From NCBI RefSeq assembly GCF_964355755.1, contig NC_092672.1:37942501-38006500 (forward strand): DNA of 64,000 bases, written 5' to 3'. This stretch comes from Antedon mediterranea (lineage: Eukaryota; Echinodermata; Crinoidea; Comatulida; Antedonidae). This document shows, piece after piece, positions 1 to 12,700 of this stretch. Both the position numbers and the translations under genes were made by a program. The first letter of the stretch is position 1; the number at the start of each line of letters is the position of its first letter. The notes beneath the pieces are model-generated. The model was not told where the DNA came from and made no database searches. It worked only from the letters and a program-made list of their open reading frames with translations.

Positions 1-666
1 GCGACGACAGACCTGACCGAGTCAATATTAGTAGCGCCTGATATATAGGTAGGCCTAGGCCTAGACGGGAGTAGGCTAGGTAGGGTAGAGTCACCTCTAA
101 TTTTGTTAAGGGAAGCCACAAATGGTACAGCATGCAAGAAACATTTAAATTGATACTTTTTTAAACTTTTAATTTTTTTAAATATTTTATTAATTTAGGC
201 CTAGGCCTAACTAATTAATATTATTAGGGCCTACTAGGCCTATTCTCTAGGCTAATTACTAGGCCTAATAGAATAGTAGCCTGTCAGGCTGTGGATTAAG
301 CATTAATAAGTAAGCATTTTTTAAGCCAACATCTCACTAAAAATAGTGTAACCGATTCCATTGGTGGTGTTCAAAAAGAGGATTAATAATAATATACAAA
401 TTTGTTTCAGTTACAGTAATTAAAGAATTGTTTTACACAACATAGTTAACTGTATTTGAGATAATATATATATAGTTTAAATACTGTATGTAGAAATATC
501 AGCAATAATCAAGATTTTAATTTAGAAATGGCTTGCCACCGTCATTATTATTTATAACATCAGGCATTGACTAGTTTCAGTGGACATGTGTGAGTGAGAG
601 AGAGACCAGCGATTTCCTTGCCTGCCTCATATATATTTGATATATGTTGTTTTTATTTATGTTTAG
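1..666. other. AT-rich non-coding sequence with TAGGCCTA clusters
   Basis: No convincing exon is visible, though the MRPL16 first exon should be here or further left. It holds clusters of (TAGGCC)n, for example near 50-65 and 195-260. Short ATG-led frames at 122 and 527 close within ten codons and do not splice in phase to 667. Confidence 0.5.
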
Positions 667-759
667 ATTGTTGTCCAACGTCATTATACAATAGTCAATC
701 AGTACCAGTTATTCAAGTTGCTTCTTTAAAGAATCTCAGACCATTGGATTCATACGATG
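667..759 (+). CDS. MRPL16: MRPL16 exon (N-terminal region)
   Basis: The acceptor is TTTATTTATGTTTAG and the donor GTTAGT. The frame reads into [12 protein letters not shown] and splits a GAC codon with the next exon, which continues [10 protein letters not shown]. This matches the conserved 'IPEKP' region of L16m. The low-conservation N-terminal part means the acceptor is supported by phase and context rather than by homology alone. Confidence 0.75.
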
Positions 760-3700
760 GTTAGTCTTTATCCACTTTAAAATTAATTAATTAATTACAT
801 ATACAAACAACAAGTACCTTGAATTTATTATTTTTAAAGATCAGAACTTGAGAACTGCAAGTTCTTTAGATACTAAAAAACTTATCCTATTCATCATTGT
901 TTTTGAATTTCATAAGCGCCATGGTTGAACTTTATAATTAATTTGTTTTATAATGGTAATTAATAAGATAATCGGTTTTTTTATGTTATTGTTCATACAT
1001 AAAATATTCAACATGTCATAATCTTAACTTTTATTGCATAATGTTCAATATAGACATAGTGATGCCAGAGAAGCCTAGACTTCCTCTGTTACTCAAAGTT
1101 CCCAATGTCATGAAGCCACTGAAAGAACCTAGAAAACTTATTGATTTACGCGGCCCTGCTACGGAAGGAACAGAGCTGGAGCTTGATCAGTTTGGTTTGC
1201 AGGTACAGTAGAACTCACTTCATTTGAATAAAAATACTGTAGAGAAACTCTTATTTTGCGCATATTATACTGAAAGCTCTCAATACTGAAAGCTGTAAAC
1301 ATTAGTACCCCACTCATTTCAGGGGCAGATCTAGGATTTTGATAAAGAGGGGGACGATATGGGAAAAATAATCGTCTAGGGGGGTCCGGGGCACCCGGCG
1401 ATAGCATCTGAGGCGTTTTGGCCAGTCGATTCTTGTCATATAATTATCTGAATATAGTGGGTTTTATAGACCATATCAGGGGCGGTCGCAGGATTATTTT
1501 AAGGGGGTTGTCCGAGAGTCCAGGGCCATAATAGAAACCAAGTATTTGCGCCATAGGCCCCCCACGGTGTGTGGTGAAGCGAATTTTGTTAAATAACACC
1601 TCTAGGTGGCCGGAAATGACACTATATCTATCGGGCTACAGTAGTAAACAGCAGTATTTATCCCATATATTTTTTTCTGCTGGCAAAACACACGCTACTA
1701 AGGATTTTTGCGTTTAAAATGCGAACGTCAGAGAAAGTCCCAGACGAAGGTACTTCCGGTAAGGTAATCAATTAATACAAATTAATTACTAGGCCTATTA
1801 TCAATTAATAATTTTTAGTAGTAGTACAGACAAAAAATGTGAAGCTGCTGCTATAAATATTGAGCTGAATTGTAAAATTATGCTAAATAAGTCAGTAAAA
1901 CAACACTTCCCAAAATTCATTTTCATTTATCCACTATACTGTACAACAGTGTTGCTTAATCCACACTCTAGAAGAGAAAATATGATCGAAATTTGCAGAA
2001 AGAAAGAAATTAAACACTGTTATTTCAAAGTTCGGAACGTCCGTAATTACTACAGAAATTCGGCCCAATATTACGGACGTTAGGGAAATGAAGATAAAAA
2101 AGGGTACTACGGAAATACTTAAATGATGGAGAATCCCTGGTAAAATGCAATAATTACGGACAAATCAACGACCCATATGACGGGCTTTTCCACGTACTCT
2201 ATATTCTCATGACACACACAAGCAATCCAAACAGTCAGAAATTCATTCTGAGCATGTTCAGAAACATATCTAAAAAAAAATTGTGCACGGTTAATTTTAC
2301 GCTACAGTCAGTCAATTTACATAGACTCTTCCAACCCTGGACTTCTATAACGTTAATGGTTAATATATCATAATGAAATGGATCTAAATTTTAACTTAGT
2401 GGCAGAAAAAAACATTTAGTATGAAATTAAGGGTGTTGCCTGGGCAACTGGGGCAACACCCCTGCGTCCGCCCCTGCATATTTAATAGCCTTTACGGAAC
2501 TGGTTTTTTTTTGCGCCTATAGCCTGTTTTCCCGTCGTGAATTTTTACACATTTTTTACGCGATCGTTTTTTTGGTTCTTTCGACGTTGCTGGGACACAT
2601 GGACGTGAAGTTTTGCAAAGTTACGGGTTTTGATGCTTCAGCAAAGCCGGCCCAGGACATGTTTTCGCTGATATCTTAATCTAGTTTTTACACTAAAGAC
2701 AAACATTAAATTAAATTGTTTTTATATTAAAATTTAGTTTTGCACTTGTTATTTTGAAATATCAGACCCCAAAAACATTGTCACGTTGTAAAAAATCAAG
2801 AATTGTCAGCGCGTACGTATTTTTTCGCAAACAATGATGACGTAATTTATGAACTATTTGATTGGTCAGTCTGTTTTACCGATCGTTGTAAAACGTTGAA
2901 GTTGAACTTGTTTAAAAAAAAAAAATTGAAGATTTCAACTATTTTTAATGTTAATTTGTACCTCCTTTTCCGGTAAAATCGTTGATAAAATCGTATGTAA
3001 ATGGGTGCATAATATATATTTAAAAAAAGGTGGGGGGGGGGGAGGCCGGGGGCGGCCCGGCAAGACACCTACTGTACAATATATTATTAGTTTCATATGC
3101 TAAAAATAATACTAGACTATAAAAAATAGTCTAGTTAGTAGTATAAATTCAAATATTTTTCTGTACTAGTTAAACTTGATACTATAAAGTAAGGAGAAAT
3201 TACTGAATGATATAGTGAGAATTCAGGGTGACCGAACTTTGTAATTATGTTTCTCATTCATCATCAATTCTCAAATTACATTGCAATTATTTACCAATTT
3301 ACTGTTAACATTTAAAACATATCATGTGACAAGTCAATGGTCGCTATTGAACTTATTACATTTAGTAGATGTAATAATTCAACATTTACATTAACAAACT
3401 GGAATGAATTACTTTATTCTTGTGATTGTAATCACATTCATGCTATTCTCACCTGATTCCTAATCCTAGTGCTGTACCTCCACATACTATCTAGTTCCGA
3501 AGTATCATAGGAGTATTTAGTAATACAGCAGCATCACATGTGGTGCCTGTATCGTGTAAGGTTACTGTAGGTTAAAGGTTACTGTAGATACATGTGAAAC
3601 ACATGTGATGGTGTATTAACAATTATTCCTATGATACTTCGAAATCGGCTGCTATTCTTTTCACAGGATCTAGAAATTAGCATTTACTGTTTGGAAGTCC

Positions 3701-6700
3701 TTATATTACTTTGCAATTACTTAACCCAGCCCTATCAAGCATTTCCTTTCAAAATTTATTGTTTTGCTTCTATTGAGGTGTGTAGTTAAACCGTGGACCT
3801 ATAAATTAGTTAGGTCCATGGTTTAACTAACGTGCAATCAAGTTTAAAAGGCATAACAAAAACTCACAAGTACTGGTATTCAGAGGTTTATACATAAATG
3901 CAGTGTTGAAATAAGTTGGCCTTATAATAAACATTTTGACTTAAAGTAGGTATCCCAATGAAGCGGATTTTCGTTACCGTGATTTTAACACGTTCGTGAA
4001 ATTTCAAAAAGTGACGTGTCTTTGAAGTTAAAAATATACTATTTCTGATATACACATGTGAATAAAAATTATATGTCTGGAAAGATCTTGTTTAAGGGAT
4101 TATTTTCATATATTTTTAATCTATGTTTATTAAATATTTTAATAGAAAACGCGAGTTAAAAATGAGGTACAAAAGCCGGCGAGCCGAAATCCGCGCGCTA
4201 AAAATAACTTTGGAAAACACCTACCCATTTTCAAAACACGATCGCACGAGGTCCATAATAGGTGGTGGAGTAATTTTTGTTGCATGTTATCAGGCTTTAA
4301 ATACTCTTTATTTTGATATGTAAATCGGTTATTATTATTATGTACATCCGCCTCAAATGTCAATTTTAACGATAACAATTGAATTTTTTAGTCTTTCTCA
4401 TTATCAAAATCTGGCTAATTTAGTATTGAATTGAAGCTAATTTAATTTATATTTCTGTTTGATAAACCACATCGTTTTATTTGACTTTGCGTGGACCTCG
4501 TGCAAAGAGGCCAACAAGACCAACCACTGAAAAAAATAATCCCTACCATAAATATCAGTGTTTACCATTTTCCTTACGGGGGGGATTCAGTTCTCCGCTT
4601 ATTACTAAATTATCGTCGCCCAGACAATGTGCATGGTATGCATGTATTAGCGCGTTAATTAATGATTGGATAACCCCTGCAGTGGACTGTTCCATTTTCT
4701 GAACTAGTCTTCGCTGCACACGAGGCATGTCGAAAAATGTCGCCTCTCATGGAATATTTGCTTCGAAACGTCAATTTTACCGATTTATTAAATTATTTAA
4801 TTGGAATATTTATAAATCTACTATATAAAGCAAGTACGTTAGGAAGAAATGTACCGAAGAAATTTAAGAAGCTTTGATTTTGCTATGCAGCGGCCGTAAG
4901 CCATTCTATGTAGGCGGCCGAAACGCGCTTTGGCCTGTGTTGCCGTTGTATGTCTACGCTGTTTCTAGGCCTAAATTTTATTCCGTATATTTCAATTCAA
5001 AGTGCAACTTTCGGTTAGAATAATCGAAAGGGAAATAAAATTAAACATGTTAACATTATACCATTGAGGTAATTACTTTGTTAAATAAAAAATTTCTTCC
5101 CGATATTTCTTAGGCAGAATTTAGCGTCAGGCTTTTATTTAGACCTTAGTTAGCTAGCTCTGAGACAACAATCAAAGAGATTGGAAACGCTAGCGATTTC
5201 CCTTTGTGTGGCACTTGCCGCCAGGTTCAGTGTAGTATACCTCTTTGTTATGCAAATTAGCTAAGTCACCGGCCAATCAGCGAATTCGCGCAAGCGCAGA
5301 TTAACTGTTTATCAAAATCAGTGATCCATGAAAAAAGTTTTTGGAGGGGTTTTTAAATCTCGCGAGCAGGAGATAAACAACGAAATATACGGTAAGACTA
5401 TAGGTGTTTATAAACATTATTTATGTTGTTTAAAAATGTTAAATTAGGTATTAATTTTTTCTGTAAAAATGATTATTAACACCAGAGTACAACACTACAA
5501 GAATTAATTGAAAAAAAAAGATTTCTTTGGGATAATTATCAAATATTAGCCTACATATAATAGGCCTACAGCAGCAGTAGGCCTATTCATTTAGCCAGGC
5601 CAGCATATTTATTATTAATTATTTATTAGGCCCCTATATAGGCCTAGGCTAATTATTAATAAATACTAGGCCAAGGCCCTAGCCTATAGGTGTAGTAGTA
5701 TAGTAGGCCTAGAGGTTAGGTTCAATAAGGCATTCATTCATTCTTAAGTGTATGCCTATAAATAATTATTAGGCTATGTCACATAATGTTAATAATTTTA
5801 AATCAGGGTAAATTAAAGAGCAATATACGATATAAATAAATAAGAAAGCTCGTCAATTAGGTTTTTTTTTTCAGTTATGGCAACAAAATCAACAGCCTGT
5901 AGGCCTAGTCCTTTACCACTTACCACTGCCAAGGAAATTAATGAAGATTTGCCACACATGGTGACAGATGCACTGAACATATTAGTAACCGATGACATTC
6001 ACCATGCATCATGGTCCAAGTGTGGTTTAGGTGTGATCTCAATTGCAAAATCAATATTAGAGAATCAATCTGAAATAAATATGTTTTTATCGGAAGAGAT
6101 TATGGATAGTCTGCTGCAGCCCACAGCTGCAGATATCCTAAAAGCTGTTTTCCAGCTGAGGATAAACAGAAAGTTTATTCATGATTTTTTGAATAAGATA
6201 ATTACTAATATTAATAATACAGAAACTGAAAAGGAGGCTTTTGTTCAAAGATTTTTGACCTGCATAACTACATCATTTTTTAAACGACAAAATGAAAAAA
6301 TTGAAGTAAGATATAATATGGAAATAGAGTTAGTAACTACAGCAGACAAGCAAATCATCCATCATATTACAGGTTCTATTATAAGAAAATTGAAAAAAAG
6401 GTACATGAACAAGCCAGTTGAAAGAGAGATGCTTAGCAATCTGACCACTGATAATGGTGTAGACAGTAGATGTTCATGGACACAAAGTTTGGACAGAGGC
6501 GGTTTGATTTACCCCTCAACAAAATTTCTTAATTTAATTATTTTAATTGAGCGTTGGATTAGGGAGTTAATAAACAGTGAAAGTTTACAACATGATTCTT
6601 TAATTAACATAAAGTCTACAATACTAAAGTATAAACTGGTAACACATATATGGTGTAACCTTATAACCTCACCAAATACACAGAAATGGATAGTGTTGGA

Positions 6701-9700
6701 CAATGTTGTTGAGTTATTTTTAAAAATTAGAGGGTTTGCTTTAACTGAACAACTTAAAAGCAAAATGCAAAAAAAACGAAAGCAACAAAAACTTGCTGCC
6801 GGAACTAAAAAAGCATTAAGAAAAGAACTAAAAGAATTAAACAAGTAAAATGAAAAATAAGCTATACGCTGTAATTTATTAACTGGAGTACTGTAAATGT
6901 TTTGTGCAAAATAAAAAAAAAGTCAAATTTACTATTATAAAATGCTATTAAGACTTTTTTACTCTGCGTTTAAGTGGAATGTTTAAATTTTCTTTGTCCA
7001 ATTCAGACATAATTCGCTTAGTGTTGCCTCTTATGGGTGCAACTGCTGCTGACCCAACAACCCTAAGTGTATTTAATGTATGTCGAACATTATCAATTGT
7101 TGGATTGTCACCTGCTCCCTGTTTGTGTCTATAATGTCCAAAGTGCTGTTCGAGTACATCTTGATTAAACACACACGTATTTACAAATTTGGCTCCTTTT
7201 CCCAACAAATAACGAACACATGCTACAATAGAATTAATGGTGATATGAAAGCCATGTATGGTTTGCTGACTTAGTAACATACGCTTTCTTTCTGCATCAG
7301 CAAATTTTCCTACTCGTTCTTTTACATCATTTTCCCATTGCTCAAGGTATCCTAAAAACTCTGTCTCTAAATATGAAAGTCTTGGATCATGGATGTCTTT
7401 GTATGGATTTAAGTCTGTGTTTCTGGATAACTTACCAGCGTTATTGTTTCTTGTATTTAAGCAGTCAAAAAAGCGATTCATGTGAGTTATGAAGGTGATT
7501 GTTTCTCTTGCACTGTCACCATATACTTCTTTCATGTGCTGTGCAACTCTGTTACTGAAAACTTGAGCAGCTAAATTGACTTTCATCACACTGAAAGGGG
7601 TGAGGTCAATATGTGCTCTTGTTAGTTTTGTTTTTTTATACAATTTTCCTTCTGTGTGTTCTTCAAACAGTTGAACTAAACTCATCCATGAAATGTTCTG
7701 TCCACCTTTCCACAGATTTCTTGATTTTTTGTGACTACCAGAATTTGAAAAACAATTTCTAGCTGTTTTTAGCAGATGAGGGACATCTGAAATAAAATAT
7801 AGATTCCGATTTGGAGCAAAAGGATTTGTACAACTAAACTTGTTTTTAAGCCCATGAGAATCAAAAAATGATCTATTCTGGCTAGCACCATCACATGTAA
7901 GATACAAAACTTTCAGTCCAACATCTATTTCAAGTAGTTCAATGGCTCTCCATAAAATTGTGTGGAGATCTTCAGAACGTAGTCCATTTGTTGCAAAAAC
8001 TGCCAATGGAAATTTTAAGTTACTTGTTGCCCCTCGTACCATAATAACTAATGCACTTTTTGCCATCTCATTGGTGATTTCATTTTTCTTATTTTCAATT
8101 TTGTGAATCTCATTGCTAATGTTATCTAAATTTGTAAATCCAATCAATTCATTAGTGGAGGCAGAATATACCAAGTCTTCTTTTATTTTAATTTCATCCT
8201 GTAAAATTCCAACATATGATCGCCATTCTTCAGTAAAGAGTCCTTTTCTTTTAGCCTCCTCGTGTAGCATTTCTAAAACTTCTTTCTGGTAACCTAATTT
8301 ACTATCAATGACGTGGCTATAATCATATAATGTTCTTTCACTTGGTAAACTTATAAAACCAGTTTCTCTCAGTGCTTGATATGCAGTTGAAGATTTAGAT
8401 TTCAAGTACAAAGCCCATTTCACAATAATAGGATGCCACCTCATCTGTCTTTTCTCTTTTAACTTGTTGAATTTTAATTGTTCTTCCCAAAATATTCTTT
8501 GAAATGAATCAGGATCTCGAAACAAATTGTTGAAAGCATTTTCTCCTTCTTGAATAATAGTTTCTAGGTCACCATTAGAATCATCTGTCAGTTCATTGTT
8601 CTTATATTTTTGATTAATTTCCTGATTAATTAATATTTGCTTTTTTTTTCTTTCAACACTTTGACATTGTTTTTTTAGCATCTTACTTTTAATTAATAAA
8701 TCATTTTTAGTCAAACTGGAATTAGGCCTTTTAGATGACAATAATACTTCAAATGACTGATTGTGTTTCATAGATTTTCGCAATGATCGTCTGTATGTTG
8801 CACAATGGGGGCACCTGTTTGTTAAAGTAGTTAAAAGGAAGCAGCGATCAGTTCGGATTGTTTGTGTGTATTCTGCTCCACAATCATGTTCCACATACTT
8901 GTTTTCCTGCAATGCAGTTAAGTCAGGATTTCCTATGCACACAGTATATTTATCAAACAAGAATTTTAAAAACATGAATAAATGATTAAACACATGCACC
9001 TTCCGTATACTTTCAAATATTGTATGATTATCAGGTAAGCGCTTGTTATGAACGATTACGGTTATATTAAAGTTTTTGTCAATGGTAACTGCCATCTTAA
9101 CAGAAAAAAAACGTTTCTCATAGAACTGAATGAGTGTCAGATCACTAGTTGCCTTAATGACTTCAAAACCAATGTTATTCAGCTTTTCTTGTTTCCTTGT
9201 GCAATCAAATCGCAACTGCTGGTATGTCACATAATTGATGTTATCTTCTGTCTCAAGTTTTGTCAATGAAGATCCAAGTACTAAATAACTCTCAATTGGT
9301 TCCTTATGTTCCTGCAATACACACAGAAACACTCATTTATAACCACACTATAATGATTAAATACTTTATACAATCTTTTTACACAACCTATGTACTTACT
9401 TCAAGCAGTGGTTCATTGTGTACACTATGAACAACACAATCACAATTTGCAAAATTTCCAGTGAAAGTCACAATGCTTAACTTGCTCAATTGGCTGACGA
9501 GTGAGTGGTTTTCGTTGAGATGGAAGACCATTAACACAATATTTGTATCGTCTACCAATTAATGCTTTTCTTTTTTTTCTTGTCATGATCTGTTATAAAT
9601 AAAAGAAAACATTGATCATTGGTTTGCACTGGTTTCTGTACATGCATTTCAGGCACTTACTTCTAGGCAAGAAACACTAAAGCCCCACTAAGCAATATAA

Positions 9701-12700
9701 TAATCCCCCTCACCCTCACCCCCTCCCCCTCACCCCTCCCCCCTCACCCTCACTTCCCCAACCAATTTTGTTTGACCCCACCCAACTACCATTCCATACT
9801 ACTGCACACCAAATAGAGCAGTAAAAACAAGTTTGGAAATAGGATCAATTTGATTTGACAAGGTAAAAGCTAGCCTAGCCTAGACTTAATTTAGGCGAAA
9901 TTACGCTAATGAATGCATTATGAATCCCTGTGACTAGCCCTGGCTAAATAAGGCCATGCGATGACATTGGGCCTACGCTAAGGAAAATATATTGAATAAA
10001 TACAAATTTCAAATGATTAAAAAATACACGCATACCAACATTTATATATTTAACTATCATTAAAAGGTAAGTAAGTGATACAATATCATAAATAAGATAA
10101 AGATTTTTTTGTTCCAAATGTGACACAATTACGATTGTGTATTTAGCGTATTTAGCGAAAACTTTAAAAAACCAGTAAAATCATCATACTTAATTACATA
10201 TTAAACATTACTTTTTCCTAATAAATTGTACATCATACCACAGAAAAATAGTTATTCTATCATAATAAAACTCATTAATTACACAAGAGTGTCTTTTAGT
10301 AAAATTGCAATGCTCTCAAAAACTGGTGTTTTAAGTAGCCGTTCCGACAACGACACACTAACCCAGTCTAGATGGGGTAGTCCATCTACGGTTGTCTACG
10401 AGTCTAGAACTACCCTACTTTGCAGACCAAGTTCTACTAAAACAAGATTAATTTTTCTTTTTAAAAACAGTTAAATACCAAACATTATTTAAAACTCTTA
10501 CCTTTTAATATCCTAAAAATATAATTTGAAGTTCAAATTAAGCGTAATTTGCTGAAGGAAATCTGGTAAACTGTTACTATCTCGTATATTGCGAAGCGAT
10601 CGCGTGCGATCTCCGTCGAGTGGATTTTTCTCGAGCGCACACTTAATTTACATAACAATGAAACTACTAAGACGAAATAAGTAGATCAAAGGGAACCGAC
10701 AAGCGTTTCCAATCTCTTTGATTGTTGTCTCAGGCTAGCTGTAGGGGCCTATCTTAACTTTTGTAGTAGGCGCGGCCGAGTCTACGTTCGGCCCGGCGCT
10801 CCAAATGGAATCGAACACATAATAAGCACGGGCTTAATTCTTATTTTTGGCGGTTCGAAAATCAATTTAAATAATATATGATTATAAATATAACTTTAAA
10901 TACTAGAATTATTAAAAAAATGTATACTTACGAAAAATAATATTTAATGAAAAGAAACAATACCCACACAGTTTTTTAACGCAATATTTTTTTTTTCACA
11001 TTTTAACATTTTTTAACAATATTTTATGTTGTATTTCAGAATTACCTACCTGTCAATATAAATAACCTTACTAAAATACATATTACATTTTATGCAATGC
11101 AAAAAAAAAGAAGTTAATTCACACATTGGTTCAAAAGTTATGAATCATTTAAAGACAGGAACTTTTTGGGCATTTTTGAGACATTAGGAAAATCACGCGT
11201 AAAAAGCCCTCGGACGAATTTTGTAGGGCGATATCTAAAAAAAAAAATGTCGAGGACACCCAAAAAAAATTTTTTCTTGTACAACTCTGTTGTATCTATG
11301 GGTTTGGAAAAAATAAGAACTTTAAAATTATTAGTATAAAAGTTATAACCCTTCAAAAATGGGTTCAAATATAATTAGATTAATTAGATTAATTAGATTA
11401 ATTATAATTTTTCAAGCAAAAATCACTGTTTTTTGGGCACTTTAACGGACCATAACTTTTGAATGGATAATCCGATTTCAATCATTTAAATTGCAAAAGT
11501 TTATGTTCAGTAAGTTCCTTCTGATTAACTGAAAGAAAAAGTACCATCATTAATTTGAATTTTTACATTGGGATACCTACTTAAAGGAAAACTCACCAGT
11601 ACTGGTATCCAGAGGTTTATACATAAATGCAGTGTTGAAATAAGTTGGCCTTATAATAAACATTTTGACTTAGAGGAATATTTCAAATGTTAGTTTCCTT
11701 TTTTTTTTCGATTTTACCCATCACAATTACATCCTTGTATGTATAAAACTCTTTCTTAGCAACATCAAAACAACAGTATCCAGGGGTTTGTACGTAAGTG
11801 CACTGTTGAAATTAGGCGTTTGTTGTATGCCCTATAATAAGCATTTATATTTGGAGGAATATTTCAAAGGTGGGTTCAATTTTTCCGATTTCACCCAGCA
11901 CAATTACATCCTTTCTTAGCGACATCACACAATTTCCGATATTTTGTTTTCATATTGGAATTAGATTAGTAATTAAGCAGGACAATTATCGTTAACAGAT
12001 GTATACTTAGCAGTACTTGAAGTTGATTACGATTTGATTTTGTGACTGTCAAAGTAAATTGAATCCTCATTGATTGCCGGTACTTGCTTATTTTGCTCAC
12101 TCACTAATTGCATGTCCTACTAACAGTCTGCTGTAAAGTGTTAACATTAAAAGAAATTTATTAAATTAATCATTGCTATGGATGTGTTTATTGGTGGAAA
12201 TGTTTAGAAAGCGTACTTCAAATGTGGAATAACCTATTTACCTAAACATATTTAGTACAAGGTAATAAAACTTATAGAAAAAAAAACGTTTGGTTGTCGC
12301 GATTGGGAAGTACAATAGCCTAGTTAATTTGCTCCCTACCTTTAATTTGTCAGTAATTGTTCTAGTTTCAGTGTTTGTATCAAAACATACATTGGTACAT
12401 TTACCCTTGTCATAACCCTTTTAAATGAGAACTAGATTACTTAACTAGTTACTGATAGCATTCTTTTAAAATCCATCCTGTAGTAATTGGCTAGTTTGAG
12501 CTCGCTGTTGGATGTGTACTGTATGAAATAAAATAAAATAAAAATGTATATGTATTTACTCCTTTTATTGAAACATATAAAAAAGTGCACTGGGAAAAAC
12601 AAGAGCTGTATCACCAAAGTGTCTCTCTAAATCTCTATAGATGTATTGTAAATATCAACTATGGCAATTTTGTTCACTAGACACAAATGGAGCCAAATGC

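Larger units (their letters stand above)
5160..10733. mobile_element. P-element-like DNA transposon, two convergent genes, 32-bp TIRs
   Basis: The termini are perfect 32-bp inverted repeats (5160-5191 and 10702-10733) starting CTGAGACAACAATCAAAGAG. They are flanked by the 7-bp direct repeat GCTAGCT at 5153-5159 and 10734-10740, a target duplication. Similarity extends to about 45 bp with mismatches. Inside are a 323-aa gene on the plus strand and a P-type transposase on the minus strand, their stops 99 bp apart. P elements also have about 31-bp terminal repeats and normally 8-bp duplications, so this fits the superfamily apart from the 7-bp value. It is inserted in the outer TTAA-flanked element, which is itself inside an MRPL16 intron. 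The frames are long and largely intact, so the insertion looks fairly young. Confidence 0.85.
3945..11580. mobile_element. Outer nested DNA transposon remnant with AGTAGGTATCCCAATG ends and TTAA flanks
   Basis: The left terminus AGTAGGTATCCCAATG follows TTAA at 3941-3944. The right terminus is its reverse complement and is followed by TTAA at 11581-11584, with a one-base overlap that leaves the exact cut ambiguous. Without the inner 5.6-kb element the remnant would be about 2.06 kb. I see no transposase of its own; 10,900-11,560 and 3,960-5,150 are non-coding, with an (AATTAG)n-like run near 11375-11405. TTAA duplications are known for piggyBac and Kolobok types, but the ends do not settle the family. 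Confidence 0.6.

Noticed and set aside
4123-4378. Overlapping small frames on both strands (66 and 79 codons)
   Set aside because: No family resemblance, no splice signals, inside the outer transposon remnant.
9400-9592. A THAP zinc-finger domain at the transposase N-terminus
   Set aside because: Cys and His residues are present in the 5' exon, but the C2CH spacing and the conserved AVPTF-type motif are not visible.
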